From: Amphiduros pacificus
Taxonomy: Eukaryota > Annelida > Polychaeta > Phyllodocida > Hesionidae
Assembly (NCBI GenBank): GCA_949316495.1
Contig: OX439002.1
Coordinates: 49,692,531 to 49,756,530, forward strand
DNA length: 64,000 nucleotides
Reading direction: 5' to 3'
Below, piece by piece: positions 1 through 12,700 of the stretch (positions are counted from its first letter, which is position 1; each line of letters begins with the position of its first letter). The translations under genes and the position numbers were made by a program. The notes under the pieces are model-generated. The model saw only the letters and a program-made list of their open reading frames with translations, ran no database searches and had not been told where the DNA came from.

Positions 1-54
1 CTGTTGTTATAGAGAGAATTTTAAATAGCTTATCATATTCTGAAAAATCTACTG

Positions 55-138
55 AGAATATCAAATATAGAATATCCTACAAACTTCACGAATTTTGTAG
101 AATATTCAATATAGAATATTCTGCTAACTTCACGGACG
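55..138. repeat. Copy 1 of a dispersed element with about 45-bp tandem units
   Basis: About two tandem units of an AT-rich sequence. Each contains a 'tagaatatcc' or 'tagaatattc' block, a 'aacttcacg' block and 'gtagaatattcaata'. The same arrangement recurs in direct orientation at 1396-1532 with three units. The family is not recognised. The flanking 1-54 and 139-720 are AT-rich with no supported gene. Confidence 0.7.
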
Positions 139-720
139 TGAAATGAAAAATCTAATGAGGTGGCCCCATACATATTCGAAGTACATACTTTTTTATGATT
201 GTTGGTGTGGATTTTTTTACCTTGTTAGGGTAATCAACGTTAAACATTATTCAAATTTGTAAAAATTTGATTAAATACATGCAAACTAAACCATCATTAA
301 CATGATTATATTTCTAACTACATCATATAATTAATTTTTAAAAAATTTATTTAAATACATAAATTGTGTTTGTTTATTTTTTTTAATGGATTATTGAAAA
401 AGTCAATATTTTACCAAAGACATTTGCTTAATAACACATATTCACCAGTTATATTGTCAATCTTTTATTGAACAAATATAGGTAACCAGCAGGAAAAATA
501 CCTTTTAATTAATTCATTTAAGATTTCAAATATTTTATGATATTTTGTAATGTTGAGAATTGTTTTTCTTTTATCAAAATATAGAGTTTGCATATAAATC
601 TATTGTGATAGAAAATATACATGTGCCTGAAACTAGTAATATACACATTGAAATAAAATTTCTTTAATTTGTTCAATTCTCTTCTTGTACGAAGAATGGA
701 CAATGTATGAAGAATACAAT

Positions 721-988
721 TCATCATGAGAGGTTCTTCATCATGAGAGGTTCTTCATCATGAGAGGTTCTTCATCATGAGAGGTTCTTCATCATGAGAG
801 GTTCTTCATCATGAGAGGTTCTTCATCATGAGAGGTTCTTCATCATGAGAGGTTCTTCATCATGAGAGGTTCTTCATCATGAGAGGTTCTTCATCATGAG
901 AGGTTCTTCATCATGAGAGGTTCTTCATCATGAGAGGTTCTTCATCATGAGAGGTTCTTCATCATGAGAGGTTCTTCATCATGAGAGG
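721..988. repeat. 17-bp minisatellite, about 16 copies
   Basis: Perfect or near-perfect head-to-tail copies of a 17-bp unit, tcatcatgagaggttct. There are no spacers of differing sequence between copies, so this is not a CRISPR array. The near identity of copies points to recent expansion or ongoing homogenisation. No coding signal crosses it. Confidence 0.97.
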
Positions 989-1395
989 GTTTTCTCTCTC
1001 CAGTGATTGGTTTTGCAGCATTTACCTTCAGTGAATCAAGCACATTATACTCCACAGTTATCATATTCAATAATACGATAAAGCTTATAGAGCAAATCTC
1101 CAGAGACGTCTTAGACCTGTTTATTTAAATCTTTCTTGGAAGTTATCGGTGAGATATTTGGTGAAAGTCAAATCGATTTTTTCCCGATATGTATAGGGGA
1201 TCAGCGGTATGTTCGAAAATAGAGCCGAATATGAGTTTTTATTTTTTTACCTATCGGCGCTGGGTAGGAAAACGTCCAAAATTTTTATGGAGGTAGATAT
1301 TAGTAAAATACACTTTAGAAATAAAATTGGGGACCGGCACTAGTAACTTGCTGAATACATAATAAAGTTCTCTACTCTTATCATTTTCTCCAGGA
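989..1395. other. Intergenic DNA with no recognised feature
   Basis: Unique-looking AT-rich sequence between the minisatellite and the second copy of the 45-bp-unit element. No splice-bounded open frame or RNA gene was seen. Confidence 0.5.
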
Positions 1396-1532
1396 GAATA
1401 TCAAATATATAGAATATCCTACAAATTTCACGATTTTTGTAGAATATTTAATATAGAATATCCTGCCAACTTCACGAATTTTGTAGAATATTCAATATAG
1501 AATATAGAATATCCTTCCAACTTCACGGACAT
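1396..1532. repeat. Copy 2 of the dispersed 45-bp-unit element
   Basis: Three tandem units of about 45 bp that match the element at 55-138. They end in 'aacttcacggac', as copy 1 does, before the flanks diverge ('atggtgaag' here, 'gtgaaatga' in copy 1). The two copies lie in direct orientation about 1.3 kb apart with the 17-bp minisatellite between them. Confidence 0.7.
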
Positions 1533-1581
1533 GGTGAAGTCGGCCGATTCTTACTTCCTGGCCGGCGACCCGTGCACGTGC

Positions 1582-1897
1582 AACCATTGTGGCCGCCAGC
1601 TTATTAGCACCAGTTCCTCTGTGGTGATCTAAAGGTCGTGGGTTCGAACCCCGGCCGTGCCGGGATTGAACTCATGATACAATTTCCCACATGAGCTGAG
1701 GCCCGTGCCTAAAGGGTTAACCCGTTGTCCTTGTAAATCTGTGACCGGGTGAGTTGTCATGTCAAGGACCTGCGACATGACAATTCAGTGAGGCAGCACT
1801 ATATCTGCTACAAGTAGGTCTCATCACGAAATGACTGAAATAATGTTGAAAGTGATGTAAAACCCCAAACAAACAAACAAACAAAAACCATTGTGGC
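1582..1897 (+). mobile_element. tRNA-derived SINE, with target-site duplication
   Basis: The body at about 1594-1885 has a tRNA-like head with a clear B box (ggttcgaaccc, about 1642-1652), a middle part of about 200 bp, and an (AAAC)n tail. A 12-bp direct repeat, aaccattgtggc, sits at 1582-1593 and again at 1886-1897. This is the target-site duplication expected from LINE-driven insertion. A second, reverse-oriented copy lies at about 42676-42965 and matches over nearly the whole length, which defines the element. The first bases of the tRNA head seem to be missing here compared with that copy. The family name is not recognised. Confidence 0.9.
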
Positions 1898-2139
1898 AAA
1901 GTTAAACTGGTACATAGACCATGTTGTAATAGGGTAGCGATATGAGATTTGGGTCCTTGCAATATCAATACTATTTTTGACTGAATAAGCAGACACCTGT
2001 GTCTGAGTGCACAAACTATATGAAGTTATAAAGGTTTCATTTCCTGAAGAAAATTAATACCATATGTTATATTTTGACATTGAAAAAAAGCAAAAATGTT
2101 TCAGGACTATTGACAACTTATTGTTTTATATTACAAATA
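1898..2139. other. Intergenic spacer
   Basis: AT-rich spacer between the SINE and the 145-bp repeat field. Nothing is recognised in it. Confidence 0.5.
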
Positions 2140-3160
2140 CTTCTGTCTGATATCAAAGCCAAATACCAAACAGTTCTCAATGTATCATCTGGAAACCAGC
2201 AAGTACTGCATGGACACAAAATTGCTCCTATGACCTTGAAATCTGCATCAAGGTGAACCATATTCAATCCCCTGCAAGGTATGAAGGACTTACATAATCC
2301 TCTGCAATATCAAAATAATCTATCAAATGATTCTCTCGATATCATCTGGAAACCATGGTGATAAAATATCTCCTGTGACCTTGAGAAATTGGTTAAGGTC
2401 AGTCATCAGCAAACCACGAGAGACACATACTCTCGTTTGATATCAAAGCCAAATACCAAATAGTTCTCAGTGTGTCATCCGGAAATGCAGAGAAACAAAA
2501 TTTCTCCTGTGACCTTGAGAAATGAGTCAAGGTCAACCATATGCAATCCCATGCAAGGTATATAGGGCTTACATAATCCTGTGCAATATCAAAGTTATTT
2601 ATTAAACGATTCTCCTTTTATCATCCGGAAACCATGATTATACAAAAATATCTCCTGTGACCTTAACGAATACGTCATTGTCATTCATCAACAATCCTAA
2701 ACAAGAGAGTTGAGGGACACACACTCATGTCCAATATCAAAGCCAAATATCAAACAGTTCTCAGTGTATCATCTGGAAACCAGATATCATGATGATAGAA
2801 AATATCTCCTGTGACATTGAGAAATTGGCCAAGGTCAGTCATCAGAAATCCATAAAATATGCATACTCATGTCTTTTATCAAAGTCAAATACAAAATATT
2901 TCTCAGTGTATCATCCGGACATGAGCAAGTACTGCAGAGAAACAAAATTTCTCCTGTGACCTTAAGAAATGGGTCAAGGTCAACGATATGCAATCCCATG
3001 CAATGTATATAGGGCTTACATAACCCTGTGCAATATTAAAGTTTACCATTAAATGGTTCTCCATTTATCATCTGGAAACCATGATTATAGAAAATATTTC
3101 CTGTCATCTTGACAAATAGATCAAAGTCTTACATCAACAATCCCATATATAAATATCAAA
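2140..3160. repeat. Field of about seven diverged 145-bp tandem monomers
   Basis: The landmark 'tcctgtgaccttgagaaat' recurs in diverged form at about 2231, 2376, 2510, 2658, 2812, 2957 and 3104, a spacing of 134-154 bp. Each monomer also carries 'tatcaaagccaaata' or a relative, and 'tcatctggaaacca'. Two types can be told apart: A (cacaaaattnctcc, then accatatgcaatccc) and B (gataaaatatctcc, then cagtcatcag). Their order is A-B-A-B-B-A-B. Most monomers contain an inverted pair, TGACCTTGA and TCAAGGTCA, with about 8 bases between. There is no long open frame, so this looks like an old satellite-like array. Confidence 0.85.
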
Positions 3161-6100
3161 GAATAATTTGAATAAACAAGTTTTTTCTCTAAAGTTTAAT
3201 GTAAAAAAAGTTTATGTCTTATTAAAACTCTAATTTGGTGACTGCTATTTTTTATTTTAAAATTGGAAGTGTATATTATGAGAGTTCTTTTAATCTTTTT
3301 TCAGATTTTTGGTATGGATTTTATTTTTTTGCCTTGTTGGGATAAATAACTTTTAAAAAAATCATTCCTAATGTGATCTGTTTATTTTACTGAAGTTACT
3401 CCATCTTGTGGAAATAAACAATAATACAAGCAATGTGTATGGTTAAAAGAAAACCATGTTGACCACAGTGAATAATTAGACTATTTAGTTTGTTTTTTGT
3501 ATTTATTTAAATATTTGTACAGATTAGAGACATTTTGAGAATGAATTCTTCAAATCTTTATCAAGCCCTATCGAACAGGTTACATATGATACCACATTAA
3601 AAGATCTTAACTCATTAAATTGTTCATAAATCACTTAAAATATCCCTCCAAGTAGTATAATAAGCTGTATATTTGTCCTTGTGGATTAAAAGGAAGTATG
3701 AAGTTTGATATTGATATTGTGGCAATGAAACTGCCTGTTTATCTTTATTAAAACTGCTTGTTTATTTTAATTAAACTGAAGGAGCCATCTCTATTTCTAA
3801 TTGTTGGGTGGATCAATATTACATGCGAGAAAAAATATTCACCAAGTGGCATATGAAAATAATGTTTGGATATTGAAATTAAAATCAAATGCCAAAACAA
3901 ATGAAAAAGGAAAAAATAAGCCTACCTTGCTACTGGTATGTTTCCATTTGTATGGTTTCACCCTGGCCATACGTAATAAATGTCTATGGTCATATAATTT
4001 TATTTCTAAGAATATAATTTATATATAATGTAACCCACCTTTAGATTATATTGGTATATACACCTTTCAGAAATCGTGTTGAGCCATTTATACCTATATT
4101 CAACTTCCATCCATCCTTTAATATTTAATTACATCATTCACATTTCAGCAACATGTTTCAGAATAAAGACAAAGTTTCTATGGCTGTGTAGAATATAATC
4201 AGTGCTTCCCCTTTTATCAACCACAGTTGAAATTTTCATGATCCAGTAACCATTTTCATGATCCAGTAACCATCACTTGTAGATTTGCAAATTTAAACAT
4301 ATACCCCTGATTGTAACAAAATATAAACAAACCTGAATGATATAAATCAACTATAATATATACATATACATTTAATGTATTGAGAATTCATTAAAAAAAT
4401 CACCCAGATATGGGACTATTGTAAGTTCTATTCTCTGTACAATATTTCAAAATTTTAGTAACATTACTCAAGCACAGATCATGTGAGTGTTTAATATTGC
4501 ATACTCTCTATTTCGTGGATAACCTTCCAGCAATTTGTTTTGTAAGATCTATATTTATCAAAGAGAAGTAATATCAAATATAACTGATGATGTTCCTGAA
4601 CACAATTCATTTCAATGCCTGGTAAAGCCATGGCTATTCCAAAACAGTGATGATAATACAGTAAAGTTTAAGATGTTATTGTCCTATAAATGATTTCAAA
4701 CCATGACTTGTGTATAATTCTACGAGAATAGAGTCAAAATATTTCTTTGAATGCTATTACCATATTCATGCAAATGACAAGTTCATTGCTTTAAAGTCCA
4801 TTTATCTTGTAAAATGGTAAAGTTATAGGAGCATACCAGAGTAAGAAACTGATGAGTGGAATTTGGTTGACTTTGGTATTCTTCCCTCCCAGAATGAAGG
4901 CTAAATGTTTTCTTTCTAAAACTCTAATTAGTTTACGATGATTAACAGCCCTGATCATTTTTATGCTCATATCATATTTATAATTATTAAAATATCTGCT
5001 ACTGCAAAACATAAAAGGTATCAGTTGTATATGATATGCCTTGCACATTTAACAAAACTTGTGTGTTACAAAAATCTGAGAAGATCTAGAAGGATTCAAT
5101 CCCACTTCCCATGTATAATGTTCTGTTCCTCAATGACACATCTTCCGTACATTACCTAATATTCAACCCCAAAATACAAAACCCATCAGATATACAGCCA
5201 AAAGATCCCCATGCTACAAAAAAAATGAAATATTTTGATAAACCTTCCCAACCTGGGCTTATTTGCTACAAAACTCCCAATTTGTTAACCTTAATAAATC
5301 ACATCCCTGACCATGATGCCACTTCCTACAAGAAATCCTATTGCCAACTAAAATTGTCATTAATAATCTGATAAGCTATTGCCACATAACACTGCCTTTA
5401 GCAATCTGGATGTTCTTTGCATCTTCTAACAAAATATATCACATCAAGAAATCAGACAAATTGGAATGCTTTTCATGAAATTTCATTAAATCAAAGCTGG
5501 TGTATTTGGTTGATTTATTCAATTACGACTTGGTTTTGTCAGTTGAAGTATTTCAAAAGATTATTTACATTAAACATAACAAGGATCTTTAACTCTCAGA
5601 TAGCATTTGGTGTAGGTCACATTGAAAAAAACCCAAAGCAATTTGGCCTGTTTTTAGTGCATATATGTAGTCCTGCATGAACTTGTTATGTCAAAAGTAG
5701 TTAATTGTAGTTATATCCACAAGCTTCAGTCTTAAGCAGGGAATCAGAATGTCTTATGAAGACTAAATTAGATATAAATGAGGGATGCCCTAATACTTTA
5801 ATCTTCTCCCAACAGACAATCATGGTTATGAAATAATTCTAAAAATGTAGAAGCCAATTTAAAGATAAGGAATATGTGACCATGGCTTGCTTTATCTATG
5901 TAATATCACAATTAGTCTGATATAAAAGTAGCAATGGTTTTTTTTGCATGCAGTCACAACAACAGAAACAGATGTCTTAGAGTTTAACATATCTGTGATC
6001 TTGATCACAAAAAAGATCAAATTGTAAAAGGCATGATTATTTGCAAAAACATATCACCACCATCTAGGAGGACCGAAAAAAAAATCATTTCTGATAGAGT

Positions 6101-6180
6101 ACTCATAATCCCCTGTAAAAATTATAATAGGTACATTGATTTTGCTATCTAGAAGTATGTACATTCATCTGTGATCTACA
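3161..6180. other. Intergenic DNA, no gene seen
   Basis: AT-rich sequence with only short open frames that lack splice signals or recognisable protein character. A 20-bp direct duplication (ttcatgatccagtaaccat) lies at about 4236-4273. I see no RNA gene or mobile element. Confidence 0.5.
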
Positions 6181-6738
6181 GCACTGCATCATATTTATAA
6201 CTCTCAGCAGATGCATGGTGGTTGAGAGAAAAGTCCTGGACGACAACCAATACCTATCCATTGTGTTAAATCTGATTCACTCCCTCAGCTTATTGAAAAG
6301 AGTCAAACAACGGTGAGTGCCATCTGGTGAGCTTATCAGGCATTGCTTACATCCAGAGCTCTCTATTTAGAGTGCTTGATGATTGAGCTGCATTAACTAC
6401 TGTCCTGCAGTAGTCTATCTCAGATCTGATGTCTCATTTTCAGCTGTCTGCTCCGCTGTTCCCCTGAAACAATGCAAGGCGCAGCACAATCAATATTCAG
6501 GTCAAACAGCGATGTCAGCTTATAAAGGGCTAAACAATGATATTTTATAGATCTAAGTGTGCAGGTGTGTTAAATGTCTAAATATATGATGATCAACATG
6601 TATGACTGTCAAGAGTAGCGACAAAAATGAGTGGATTCATATGTAAGAGACTTTGTTAAAACCATTTTCGGTTGAAAAATAAAAATTATATAAAAATGAA
6701 AATGAAAATAAAAATAAAAATAAAAGAGTATTGCTAAC
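6181..6738 (-). other. Probable PDXDC1 3' UTR or downstream region
   Basis: Sequence directly downstream of the PDXDC1 stop codon on the minus strand. It includes an A-rich simple stretch on the plus strand at about 6674-6726 and, beyond it, more complex sequence at 6180-6480. I found no close AATAAA on the minus strand, so the transcript end is not placed. Confidence 0.35.
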
Positions 6739-9700
6739 TTACTGCTGTGTGTTTGGTTCTGTGGCTTCCTCCGCTAGTTCCTGCACTGGCAGCTGTGGTG
6801 CATTCGCTGGGTCCTGCGGGGGCGGTGATATTGCTCCCTGTGATCCTTGCGATGTGTTGAGCCTGTCTGAACTATGTGAGGATGATCCACTCAGTGTACG
6901 CCCCTTGGAGGGCTTCAGGTTCTGTTTGAGGGGTCCTTGTCTGGTGCGAGGGGTTTGGTCTTGAGGGGCAGCCTGTACTTGCATGTGGTACTTGTAAGTC
7001 GCCTCTGTGCTCGCTATCTGCCCTGCAACAACAATACATCATATGCTCATAATAATGCTACAGAGATTGAATAATAAATAAAATATAACCCTATCTCATT
7101 AGAACTCAGAAACAATTCATTTGACTCCTTTACAAAAAAGATCTGGGATACTCCCTTTAAAACCAAAAGGCATGGGAGATGTGTGATGCTGCACTTTTTT
7201 GAAATTCTGTTCTAAATTGTTATCATTTCTCTGCTTATTGACATCTTTTTATACAAATTTAACTGAGAATATCTGTATATCTCAATTGTATTTAAATATA
7301 AAATGTATATGCCATAGATTGGATGTAAATGAAATATCCTACCTGAAGCCAAGTTGAAAGTTCGGCCCTTGATTCCTACATCTTTGTTAGGTGGAGACCA
7401 CCAGTTTAACAAAGAACCCACCAGAGGGACCTGCCGAAGCACACCCTTTATATGCAAATAGAAACACATCAATGTTAACTACACAAAGGCTATTTTTTGT
7501 CAATTTAAAAATGTTTATAGCACAAAATTTATATATCAATACAAATTTTAGGTTTCCTATTTTTATCATTACTTTTTGTTGATGAACACTTTTAATAATT
7601 TATGTAAGAAAATACTAAGTGTCATATTGACATGTTAAGATCTTGGCCAATAAGACACATACCTCTTGCTGTAGCTTCTCCTGGTTTTCCTGACTTAGAT
7701 CTTTATTTGCCTTTTCTATGCCCTGTTTAACTATATCTGTCATTGTTTCTAAAAACTAAAAATGAAGATCTCCATTGAGAACACAGACCGATAATATATA
7801 ATTATCACAAAACACATAACATTTTTACGGATCACAAAATCAGAGATTTGAATGCAGGATGATTCCTTTTTATAAATTAACAGGTGACCTACCTTAGAAG
7901 ATTCTTCTACTTCTCGTCCTGTGGTATAAACTAGACCTATCAGTTCTTCCAAATCAGTCTCATCTGTTATTAATCCAAACCTTGCACAAGCTAGGCCATC
8001 TGCTGATGTACCTGTAATACAAACATATTCACTGCTCACACTGTAATACAAACATATTCACAACTTAAAGTGATCAACATCCTGCAGATACAGTATAGCA
8101 ACAAAACCATCATTTGATCCCAAGTGAATATGAACAAAACACCATGTTGGGTGGGGACCACGAAGTAATCACCAAACTCAATATTGAACTAATCTGTTGT
8201 GCGACACTTGATGCATCAACTCAACCATAAAAATATATTGTATTTTCAATGGGGTTCAACCATGAAATTCCCTTTTTTCACCAAATATTTTGTTATCATA
8301 CCACATTCCTCCAATTAAACCAAATGGATACTGTACATTCAAATTATTATTAATAAACTACATTTTTTAAAATTCAATTATCCATTACATCAAGTTTAAT
8401 GAGTCATATTCTTTTACATTTCATGGACCTGTGGAGAGCACAAATTTGAAGCGGTCATCTTATAGCATATTACTTTTTTAAATAATGTTAGCTATTAATG
8501 TCTCTGACAGGCTATGAAGCTGGATATGATAATCTTCAAAATTAATCTGTTCATTTAGAGGAATGGGGTAAAGTGACAATATATATATATATAGGGCTAA
8601 CTCGTCTTTTTGCGCATTTTGGAGTTGGTCAATAATTCTACAATCCTGGATGTCATGCACACTTGTGTATGTAATAGTGTGGAATACCCATATGTATGAC
8701 TCAACTTTGCATAATTAAATAAATTTATGATCTTGTGTTTTTTTTCTTCCAAGATTGACAAGTTAGAGTCATGTCAATGTGCACCCATTCAAATACTTTG
8801 TGCTTTAACCTTCTCGCCTCTGCTTTTTATAAAAAAATACTGTTTGAAGGTCAATTTTGAGTGACCTAAATTGGCCAATAACTGACAGAGCTGTGCCTAT
8901 CTTTAACTTGTTACATGCCGGTTCTGACACAAGCGCACATTTATTAATTCCTACTATTCATATAAACTTATCCCAGGCAAAAAATTATGTATTATTTGAG
9001 TAACATTTATACTAGACATTTTCCTAATTGTCAGCCAATGTTATGAAATACACAGATCCCAGAAGAGTTAGCCCCAGATATACATATATATATATTTACA
9101 TAGGACAATAGAGGGGAGCAGAACCTGGTGCCTACCCTCCATATATTACATATATGAAAGCATACATAGTTTGGCCACACTAATAATATATAAAAGTTAT
9201 GAGGATTTCATTATTCACCAGTCCTATGCATACATACATTTTGTTACTTCTGAAATATAGTTAAAAAGGACAATTTTTTTTCATGGTTCTTCATTGAGAT
9301 ATTGTTTTAAAATTGACTCTTTTGAACAAAATGAGTATGATGAGTAAGAAAAATGTGTGTTGCTAATTTACACTAAAAACTGAATATAATTATATGTTTC
9401 TTTTCACTTCCAAAGTGGACTTAAGTATTTTATACATATATTTATGGGAAGTAAATGGCAGTTTATTTGAATGGTGTACAGACCAAGAGAGAAGGCTGTG
9501 TCTGCTGACTTGAGAGTCTGCACTAGTTGGGTGTTCATCGCATTAACTTCTTGCCGACCTTCTTCTGATAAATCTGCTTTCTCTTTGACTAAGTGATCTG
9601 GAATGTACCTAAAATCCCAAGGATACAGAAAATGCATCATTCAATAATATATGATCTAAAATAATAATAAAATTTAAAAGAAATTCAGATTTAAAGCTTT

Positions 9701-12700
9701 TGTAATCTTCAGATATATTTTTGACTCGATAATCTCAAATCAAATTAAAATTATGTTGTTTTTTTTTCAAGCACCTATATTGTGGATGTAGTTATTGGGT
9801 ATTATGAGAACGTACTGTATTGCCCCGAGGCCGGCCCAGTTGGGGAGATGTATGAGAACAAGGTTGTCCTGGGCATGTACTATCTCCTGAAAGTCTGCCC
9901 TCTGCCGGACCGTGGCATCCAGAATGCCCAGCTGCTGACTCAGGCATTCCACAAACTCCTCCACGTCAGCCTTTAGGGTATCACAGTCTACAACACAACA
10001 ACTTAATATATACCGGTACATGGCCAACTAGAAAACGTCAAAATGTCATTAACAGAAACATAAAAATCTAAAATCTACTGATATCAAACTGATTCTGGTG
10101 AAACAAGATACACTATGCTAACTGTGACAAAAGTAACTGGTTGATAGTGATATGGTAATTTTCTATGATGATTAAAAATTTTGCTCAATCATGATGGGTA
10201 CTGGAAAAATCCATATAATAAGGTAAAGCTGACATTTAAATATATTGTTGGTTGGAGACACTGTCTGCTTGATAGTTTCTAGCTGGGTTTTGAACTGGGG
10301 ATTCTTGGGTCTCAAGGCAAATTCTCTACCACTTGAGCTTTTTCGTTCAGAGGTAACTGGGTGTTACTTTAATGCACATCAAAGCAAGCACAATTGAATA
10401 TACAGTGTGTGATGGATGGAAGCAGCAATGGACAGACAGACTCAAAATTACTTTCAAGTGCCTCAAATATAAATACCCAAAGATTATGGGATGATGAGGT
10501 TTATAGAGAGTAATAATAAGGTGTGACTCACTATAAGCTGTCTCTATGGGACAGAAGCGTATACAAATTCCTTCTCCTTCCACTTCTATTGTGGAGATCT
10601 GCACTCGTGGAATCTCCCTCTTCATTGTCTCCGATAACTACAATAGTTTCAACACCACAATCATGACACATTACATCTCCCACATATTGCTAACATGAAT
10701 CTATTTCCAAATATTTAATCTTGTGGTTATATCTGCACATTTATAGATAAATGTAAATATACTTAATGAATTACTGCAATAAATCAATATATTAAGTCAA
10801 TAAATCAAGCCCTTGTCTTATCACATCAATATGTTTCTTCTAAATATTTTTTGGGCATTTTTCTGTTGATTATGTTAATAATATGTTGCATACCCAGAGG
10901 TTGAGGGCATCAAAGTAGGATTCCATATCTGAGGCTTCCATTGCCTCTTCTTCATCCTCCTTCCCCTCCCCTTCTTGAAAAACTGCAAGAAAATACAAAC
11001 ACATATATAAAGAACCTGGAAATCATTGTACATTTAAGTTTCAACAAATCAATCATCAGAAGCCAAAGATGTGCATGCCTGACATACCTGGTTTTTCATA
11101 TGGCACAAGACCTTGATACCTGAACACAAGTGCTGGATTCTCTATCTCAAATATTATCTGGAAATAAAATTCAATGGTTCAAGGAACATGAAGGCATAAA
11201 TAATATAAGTATGATTTTAATTCCACCACATTCAAACTCAGACCTTAGTAGTCATACTGATTAGGATAAAGATATGGTGTTGCTATAAAACTAAACTTGA
11301 CATCTATAGCCTTGTGTAGATGTTATAGAAATATTCTAACAAGTTATTTATGTGGATAACCAGGGCATCTGCACCTTAATTTGGTTGTGTAAGATCTATA
11401 TACTATTTGTGGCGTATGCAGTTTTGTGTGGATGTCAAGGGTAAAGCAACCAGAACATATAGAGCTTTCAGTTTTAAAATAAACAGATGGGACCAATAAC
11501 TTTCTGTGGATATAACGGATGCAAACTAACCAGGGCATCTATAGCTTTGTTGATTAATTCTCTTAATGAATAATGTTTGGGTTTTCCATCTTCCTCTTCT
11601 TCTTCCTTGTCTGACTTCTTACCCTGTAAATAGTATTTTATTACATTTTTTGGCATGCTTAATGTTGTATCTGTTAATCTAAAATTAATTATGATATAAG
11701 TTTTTGCTGGAGTCTTCCTTCTTGATATCATAATTGTATTTAGTATATCTTTGGGGGGAAAAAAGAAAAAAAAAACAAAAAGAAAACAAACAAACTAAAC
11801 GAGATATTATAATTTGGGAGATACTTCCCAGATTTTGATAAAATAAAATTTTCTAAGACTCACACTTATGATGATTTTATGATTTATCAACTTAAAATTC
11901 CTTTAATAAAATTAATTAATATAAATCATGACTAAGATATTCAATACTCTTACCACTAATTTCAGAGAGTCAATTTTGTCTAGACTTTCATGCATGTTCT
12001 TGGCGAGGTCAATTGAATGTTTAACTTTATTAACGACTCCTTCATGTCCCATACTTTGTAGACACAGCCAAAGCGGCAGACAATTTAGCTTGGCCCGTAG
12101 GTTGAATGTGGTCAGTCCCACAGCATGGGCCAGGGCAGGGTCAGCCATCTTGTATAAAGTCTTTACATTAAAGTTAAGGGCAATACAATCTGTGTAGGTC
12201 CAACAAACTTCACTCCACTCACCAATTTCAAGATAAGTCGTCAAATGAATGATAATGTCAATAGAAATATTTTAATAAGTAGATTTCTAGTAAAGAATAT
12301 GAAACATAACATATATAAATCAAATTATCATCAAAGCAGGTGGCATATTCTTGGTATAAAGGATACAACACTGGGCACTGCAGGAAGCCCTAACCAGCCT
12401 CCCAGGTTGAGAGTCATGCTGTCCCCAGACTTGGCGGGACTCACAGATGAAGGCACAGAGAACATGGCCAAAGTTGCCAGGTTATTCCTGTAATGTAAAC
12501 AAGATCAATACCTCCAATATTCATCAATACCACACCATTTAATACGGCCAGATTGCATGCAGATTTGACAATTTTTTTCTATCCAAATTTTATCATTTAA
12601 GGAGTGCTAAGAAGTGACATATTTTGCACGGTTTACATACACACGTCAGGTTGACACTCACCCTTCTATGTGCAGCCAGATGTCACTCTTTTTACATATT

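Noticed and set aside
721-988. Possible CRISPR-like array of 17-bp units
   Set aside because: Copies are contiguous with no variable spacers, and the genome is eukaryotic.
7755-7893. Alternative junction for PDXDC1 exons 18 and 19 using the acceptor nearest the exon 19 ATG
   Set aside because: That acceptor gives an immediate frame break; the acceptor six bases earlier keeps phase and gives KFLETM, matching the human order.
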